Below, piece by piece: positions 1 to 5,201 of a stretch of 5,201 nt of DNA. The position numbers and the translations under genes were made by a program. Under the pieces are notes generated by a model. The model was not told the DNA's origin. It saw nothing but the letters and a program-made list of their open reading frames with translations, and searched no databases. The first letter of the stretch is position 1, and every line of letters begins with the position of its first letter. The stretch spans positions 1 through 5,201 of the forward strand of contig JAHAYB010000132.1 of the NCBI GenBank assembly GCA_018384835.1, written 5' to 3'. This DNA is from Comamonas sp. Lineage in GTDB: Bacteria > Pseudomonadota > Gammaproteobacteria > Burkholderiales > Burkholderiaceae_C.

Positions 1-42
1 TGGCTAAAGCCTTGGCTGCTCTCGCCTCCTAAGCACGCTCTA

Positions 43-108
43 AGCGCAACGGCTATTGCACATTGCTACGCGGCAAGTGAGGGCAATAGCAGCAATAGCC
101 GTTGCACC
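43..108 (-). repeat. Perfect 14-base inverted repeat spanning the mtnN stop codon
   Basis: GCAACGGCTATTGC at 46-59 is the exact reverse complement of 92-105. In the minus-strand RNA the stem can be extended outward by U-G, G-C and G-U pairs (106/45, 107/44, 108/43). Inside, a further five pairs (62-66 with 83-87) are possible. One arm encodes the mtnN codons for Gln-Arg-Leu-Leu, the TAG lies in the loop, and the other arm is noncoding. No T-run follows on the minus strand, so it is not a standard intrinsic terminator. It may still protect or end the operon mRNA. Within the coding arm, a nine-base unit (CTATTGCTG then CTATTGCCC) is also repeated. Beyond the repeat, bases 1-42 show no gene. Confidence 0.85.
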
Positions 109-878
109 ATCTCCAAGGCGTAGCGGCTAGCCACACTTTGTACAAAGGCCGGAAAGTCCACATGGGCGCTATCGTCAGCGCGGTCGGAGATAGTCCGCAC
201 GGCCGCAAACGGCAGGCCATAGTCCGCGCAGACTTGGGCAATGGCCGCACCCTCCATCTCCACTGCTAGCAATGGCTGGCCTACCGCTTGAAAATCCACC
301 CGCAATTGCGCCGAGGTCTGCGCCGCCACAATGAATTGGTCGCCACTGGCAATCAAGCCACTGTGTACCTGAGGCGTATGACCGGCCAGCAAAGAGAGCT
401 GCCAGCCCTGCGCCGCCTGGGCGCAATGCTGGGCGGCTTGTTGCAAGGCCGCCGTTAGCGCCGCATCACAAGCAAACAGCGGCGCGTCATAACCGGGCAC
501 TTGCCAGCGGGGAAAGAGCGGGCGCACATCCATATCGTGCTGCACAAACTGCTGTGCCACCACGATATCGCCCACCTGCGCCCCTGCCCCTATGCCACCC
601 GCCACGCCGGTAAATATGAGGCGCTGAATGCCAAAGCGCTCCACCAGCACCGTGGTCGTGGTGGCCGCAGCAACTTTGCCAATGCCGCTTAAAGCCAGCA
701 CTACGGCATGACCGGCAAGCTGACCACAGACAAAATCACGCCCCGCCACACGCAGGCGGCGCGGCTGGGTGAGCAGGGCTTGCAAGCCCATTTGCTCCTC
801 GGGCAGGGCGCTAACAATCGCCAGTTGCGCCAACTGGGGTAGGGCAGGCATGGGTACAGCCGGGGTCATCACAGCCAT
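66..878 (-). CDS. mtnN: 5'-methylthioadenosine/S-adenosylhomocysteine nucleosidase
   Basis: This is a cytosolic nucleosidase that cleaves adenine from methylthioadenosine and S-adenosylhomocysteine, feeding methionine and adenine salvage and removing inhibitors of methyltransferases. The 270-residue product shows the whole family pattern. IVSALPEEQ lies at 21-29, where E28 matches catalytic Glu12 of the E. coli enzyme. SGIGKVAAA is at 64-72, TGVAGGIG at 90-97, VGDIVVA at 102-108, SGDQFI at 178-183 and VEMEG at 206-210 (E209 matches Glu174). TISDRAD is at 229-235, with D232 matching the proton-donor Asp197. It is longer than the usual 230 or so residues because of about 17 extra N-terminal residues and a longer middle loop. 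Starts at Met4 or Met10 are therefore possible. No good ribosome binding site is seen. The ATG lies 4 bases after the pyrF stop, which suggests translational coupling. The stop (TAG) sits inside an inverted repeat. Family assignment is firm; start choice is moderate. Confidence 0.93.
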   Translation of the reverse strand: MAVMTPAVPMPALPQLAQLAIVSALPEEQMGLQALLTQPRRLRVAGRDFVCGQLAGHAVVLALSGIGKVAAATTTTVLVERFGIQRLIFTGVAGGIGAGAQVGDIVVAQQFVQHDMDVRPLFPRWQVPGYDAPLFACDAALTAALQQAAQHCAQAAQGWQLSLLAGHTPQVHSGLIASGDQFIVAAQTSAQLRVDFQAVGQPLLAVEMEGAAIAQVCADYGLPFAAVRTISDRADDSAHVDFPAFVQSVASRYALEMVQRLLLLLPSLAA

Positions 879-882
879 ATTT

Positions 883-1789
883 TTATACCGCCGCCGGGTC
901 GCTCAAATCCGCCCCTGCGCAGGCGGCGTTGTTGAGCAGATGGCGGGTTTGCAGCGCCGCTGCACGTGCGGCCTGGGCAAAGTCCTCGCCATCGCTGGCA
1001 TACAGAATGGCGCGTGAGGAGTTAATCACCATTGGCCCGCCCTGCGCGGCTTGCACAGTAGCCAAGGCATCCCCCCCCCTGTGCGCCCACGCCGGGGATG
1101 AGCAGCGGCAGGTGCGGAGCTTGGGCACGTACACGCACAATTTCCTGCGGGCGGGTTGCGCCCACCACTAGGCCAAGCTGGCCATTGCTATTCCACGGCC
1201 CTTGCGCCAGGCGGGCAATATGCTCGAACACCTGGGGCTGGCCGTCCACATCCGCCAGGGTACGCGCCTGCAAATCATCCCCACCAGGGTTGGAAGTGCG
1301 GCACAGCAAAAATGCGCCTTTACCGGCGTAGCGCAGATAAGGCTCAATACTGTCCTGCCCCATAAAGGGCGAGAGGGTGACGGCATCGGCTCCGTAGCGC
1401 TCAAAGGCTTCTTTGGCGTACTGCTCGGCAGTGGAGCCGATATCGCCGCGCTTGCTGTCCAGAATCACTGGCACACCGGGGGCGGCCTGGCGGATATGGG
1501 CCATTAGGCGCTCCAACTGCGTCTCTGCCCCCTGGGCGGCAAAGTAGGCAATTTGGGGCTTAAAGGCACACACCTGGTCGGCTGTGGCATCCACGATGGC
1601 GGCGCAAAAATCAAATAGCTTGCTGGCATCACCACGCCAATGCAGAGGCAGCTTGCTAGGCTCAGGGTCTAGGCCAACGCACAGCAGGGAGTGGTTGCGG
1701 GCACTGGCAGCGGCCAGCATGTCGATAAAGGTCAGGGGTAAGGGCGTGCTCATGGGCGCAGATTTTAGTCGGGCAGGTGGGCTTGCCAT
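883..1789 (-). pseudogene. pyrF: Orotidine 5'-phosphate decarboxylase (class II), interrupted by a +1 frameshift
   Basis: PyrF decarboxylates OMP to UMP, the last step of de novo pyrimidine synthesis, in the cytosol. The first frame (1789 to 1022) gives 255 residues: TFIDMLAAA at 20-28, [10 protein letters not shown] at 35-44, FKPQIAYF at 76-83, the catalytic [10 protein letters not shown] at 111-120 (D111, K113, D116), [10 protein letters not shown] at 208-217 and IPGVGAQGG at 231-239. It then runs into unrelated residues and stops. The proper end, starting GGDALATV and including [10 protein letters not shown] with the phosphate-binding Arg, continues in the next frame to a TAA at 885-883. 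The break is at a run of nine G (coding strand) at 1079-1071; eight would restore the frame. The repaired protein would have 301 residues from 1789, or 289 from the ATG at 1753, which fits the family's usual 270-280 better. The upstream start has an AAGG four bases before it and lies 13 bases past the murU stop. As written the product should be inactive. A sequencing error is a serious alternative, in which case this is a normal CDS. Confidence 0.88.
1071..1079 (-). repeat. Nine-base G homopolymer at the pyrF frameshift
   Basis: Nine C on the plus strand, so nine G in the pyrF coding strand. Reading CAG GGG GGG GAT GCC with eight G gives the family sequence QGGDALA. With nine G the frame becomes Q-G-G-G-C-L-G and ends 48 bases further on. 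It is the longest homopolymer in the window. Such runs are prone to polymerase slippage in vivo and to length errors in sequencing. Confidence 0.95.
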
Positions 1790-1790
1790 T

Positions 1791-1816
1791 CAGCCTTGAT
1801 ATTCAGCCTTGATATT
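1791..1816. repeat. Exact 13-base tandem duplication at the murU/pyrF junction
   Basis: The 13-mer CAGCCTTGATATT occurs at 1791-1803 and again at 1804-1816, with a degraded third start (CGGCATTGAC) just beyond. On the coding strand the first copy holds the last murU codons (Tyr-Gln-Gly), and the stop TGA begins at its edge. The second copy makes up almost the whole 13-base gap before the pyrF ATG at 1789. Removing one copy would leave the murU protein unchanged and place the murU TGA directly against the pyrF ATG. The copy next to pyrF also supplies the AAGG that could serve as its weak ribosome binding site. Confidence 0.95.
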
Positions 1817-2549
1817 CGGCATTGACTTGCGCCAGCCGCTGGGGTGTGCCCACATCCACCCAACGGCCTGTGTACAGGCTGGCTCCTACGCGCCCAGCGG
1901 CAATGGCAGCACGCAGCACTGGAGCCAGCGGAGCGGCCACGCCTTGCGGGTTGCCCGCTGCCACCTCACACCAAGGCTGGGCAAACAGTGCGGCCTTGAG
2001 CAGGGCGATAGTGCTATAGGTATAGCCCGCTGTATCACTTAGCAACAGCGCCCGGCCTTGGGGGCTAAGGCCAAAATCCCCACCAGGGTTGTGCTCAGGA
2101 TTGGGCACTAGCCAAAGGTGCGCCACATCATCACCGGCGGCAAAGGCGGTAAAGGCGGAGGCATCAAACACAAAATCAGGCGCAAACACATCGCCTGCGG
2201 CCAGCCAGAAGGCCGGGGGCAGTTGCGGCAGGGCACGGGCAATGCCACCTGCTGTCTCTAGCGCTTGGCCGCCATCCAGCTCTTCACGCGAGTAGTGCAG
2301 TTGCAGGCCGCTGTCCGCCCAGCGCTGGTTCAGGTAGGTGGGGATTTGCTCGCCCAGCCAGGCGGTGTTGACTACGATGTGCGCCACACCATCACGCCGC
2401 AAGGCGGCCAAATGCCAATCCAGCAGGGCTTGCCCGCCTACGGTTAGCAGCGGTTTGGGGGTGGTGTCGGTCAAAGGCCGCATCCGCGAGCCACGGCCTG
2501 CGGCCAAAAGCATGGCGGCGGGGGGGAAGAAAGGTGCTGTACTACTCAT
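1803..2549 (-). CDS. murU: N-acetylmuramate alpha-1-phosphate uridylyltransferase (nucleotidyltransferase family)
   Basis: MurU joins UTP and MurNAc-1-phosphate to give UDP-MurNAc in the peptidoglycan recycling route described in Pseudomonas, which bypasses fosfomycin-sensitive de novo synthesis. From the ATG at 2549 the protein has 248 residues. The nucleotide-binding signature LLAAGRGSRMRPLT is at 14-27, followed by TPKPL with K32. ALETAGGI is at 96-103, the metal-binding Asp of AAGD at 120, PGGDFG at 155-160 and the C-terminal GRWVDVGTP at 228-236. These fit a sugar-1-phosphate nucleotidyltransferase, and the pattern is closest to MurU rather than RmlA or GalU. A glucose- or mannose-1-phosphate transferase remains possible. 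The frame stays open back to a TTG at 2594, but that codon lies in the rpoC terminator stem. A second ATG at 2513 would remove 12 residues and start directly at MLLAAG, as in many homologues. Neither ATG has a clear ribosome binding site. Its usual partner, the kinase AmgK, is not beside it here. Confidence 0.85.
   Translation of the reverse strand: MSSTAPFFPPAAMLLAAGRGSRMRPLTDTTPKPLLTVGGQALLDWHLAALRRDGVAHIVVNTAWLGEQIPTYLNQRWADSGLQLHYSREELDGGQALETAGGIARALPQLPPAFWLAAGDVFAPDFVFDASAFTAFAAGDDVAHLWLVPNPEHNPGGDFGLSPQGRALLLSDTAGYTYSTIALLKAALFAQPWCEVAAGNPQGVAAPLAPVLRAAIAAGRVGASLYTGRWVDVGTPQRLAQVNAEYQG
2520..2526 (-). repeat. Seven-base C homopolymer in the 5' end of murU
   Basis: Seven G on the plus strand, read as TTC CCC CCC GCC ATG (Phe-Pro-Pro-Ala-Met) in murU. 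It lies between the two candidate ATG starts at 2549 and 2513. A length change here would break translation begun at 2549 but leave translation begun at 2513 untouched. Confidence 0.9.
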
Positions 2550-2560
2550 AAGTCGGCAAG

Positions 2561-2590
2561 CATATACAGAAAAGCCCCCGCACTTGGCAA
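2561..2590 (-). promoter_or_regulatory. Candidate sigma-70 type promoter for murU-pyrF-mtnN
   Basis: On the minus strand TTGCCA (2590-2585, five of six with the -35 consensus) is followed after 18 bases by TATATG (2566-2561, four of six with the -10 consensus). The predicted start falls near the A at 2553, only four bases before the murU ATG at 2549, so the transcript would be almost leaderless if that start is used. The -35 box overlaps the rpoC terminator stem. The placement makes sense because the strong terminator otherwise cuts the operon off. The call is by eye and the -10 box is mediocre. Confidence 0.35.
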
Positions 2591-2603
2591 GCAAGGCGGG
2601 GGC
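2568..2603 (-). terminator. Intrinsic terminator after rpoC
   Basis: Minus strand: GCCCCCGC (2603-2596), CTTG (2595-2592), a five-base loop (2591-2587), CAAG (2586-2583), one unpaired T (2582), then GCGGGGGC (2581-2574), followed by TTTTCT. The 12-pair, GC-rich hairpin with a U-tract is a textbook Rho-independent terminator. It lies about 56 bases past the rpoC stop and closes the RNA polymerase operon. A second C-rich run (2610-2604) sits just before the stem and could offer a shifted pairing. Confidence 0.88.
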
Positions 2604-2617
2604 GGGGGGGTGCTTTC

Positions 2618-2659
2618 TAAGCTGTAACGTGGTTGAGCGCGGCGGTTGAGCGCGGCAGC

Positions 2660-2662
<3 letters not shown>
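2618..2662 (-). repeat. Seven-base inverted repeat around the rpoC 3' untranslated duplication
   Basis: TAAGCTG (minus strand, 2662-2656, beginning with the rpoC TAA) is matched by its reverse complement CAGCTTA at 2624-2618. The 31 bases between hold the two 13-base tandem copies almost exactly. The stem is short and may be chance. If real it would form a small hairpin at the stop codon upstream of the terminator. Confidence 0.45.
2631..2656. repeat. Exact 13-base tandem duplication just after the rpoC stop
   Basis: GGTTGAGCGCGGC stands at 2631-2643 and again at 2644-2656, perfectly repeated with no spacer, three bases beyond the rpoC stop codon. It is noncoding. It has the same unit length and a similar position (at a gene end) as the duplication at 1791-1816, but an unrelated sequence. 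Confidence 0.95.

Positions 2663-5201
<2,539 letters not shown>

Noticed and set aside
25..30. Perfect AGGAGG on the minus strand beyond mtnN
   Set aside because: No ATG, GTG or TTG follows within the 24 bases left in the window, so a downstream gene start cannot be supported.
883..1140. A separate 85-codon gene upstream of mtnN
   Set aside because: Its residues from GGDALATV onward are the missing PyrF C-terminus, and the part before that is out-of-frame pyrF sequence. It is a fragment of the split gene.
2134..2165. Repeated GGCGGTAAA-like units in the plus strand
   Set aside because: They are coding repeats of Ala/Phe codons in murU (the ASAFTAFAA segment) and imperfect, so no separate element is needed.
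2592..2594. TTG as the start of murU
   Set aside because: It lies inside the rpoC terminator hairpin, has no ribosome binding site, and adds 15 residues not seen in the family.
2596..2610. G-rich plus-strand stretch as a G-quadruplex
   Set aside because: Only three adjacent runs of three or more G can be formed. The stretch is explained by the terminator stem and its neighbouring run.

Overview
The window looks like chromosomal DNA of a betaproteobacterium, most likely Burkholderiales and possibly Comamonadaceae. The basis is an RpoC that aligns without gaps to Escherichia coli beta' over several hundred residues, a class II (long-form) PyrF with the N-terminal style common in Burkholderiales, and a moderately high-GC coding style. 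The family-level placement is inference from memory of protein style, not from a search.

All recognisable genes lie on the minus strand and read from right to left: rpoC (3' part, 5201 to 2660), an intergenic block with a strong intrinsic terminator (about 2659 to 2550), murU (2549 to 1803), pyrF (1789 to 883) and mtnN (878 to 66). The first 65 bases are the noncoding stretch beyond the mtnN stop. The plus strand carries only antisense shadow frames.

rpoC ends the RNA polymerase beta/beta' transcription unit. The three following genes are packed with gaps of 13 and 4 bases and probably form one small operon that starts just after, or overlapping, the rpoC terminator. All three work in nucleotide or nucleoside metabolism. 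PyrF makes UMP, the precursor of UTP. MurU uses UTP to make UDP-MurNAc in peptidoglycan recycling. MtnN clears methylthioadenosine and S-adenosylhomocysteine.

The main anomaly is in pyrF. A run of nine G (coding strand) stands where eight would keep the frame, so the sequence as given splits the gene and removes the last third of the active-site barrel's phosphate-binding end. It is either a homopolymer sequencing error or a real, possibly reversible, slippage mutation.

The gene junctions also carry small repeats that the genes do not explain: two exact 13-base tandem duplications, one at the murU/pyrF junction and one just after the rpoC stop, and a perfect 14-base inverted repeat straddling the mtnN stop. 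I see no mobile element, CRISPR array, RNA gene or clearly new multi-gene system. This is mostly an ordinary housekeeping region with interesting junctions.
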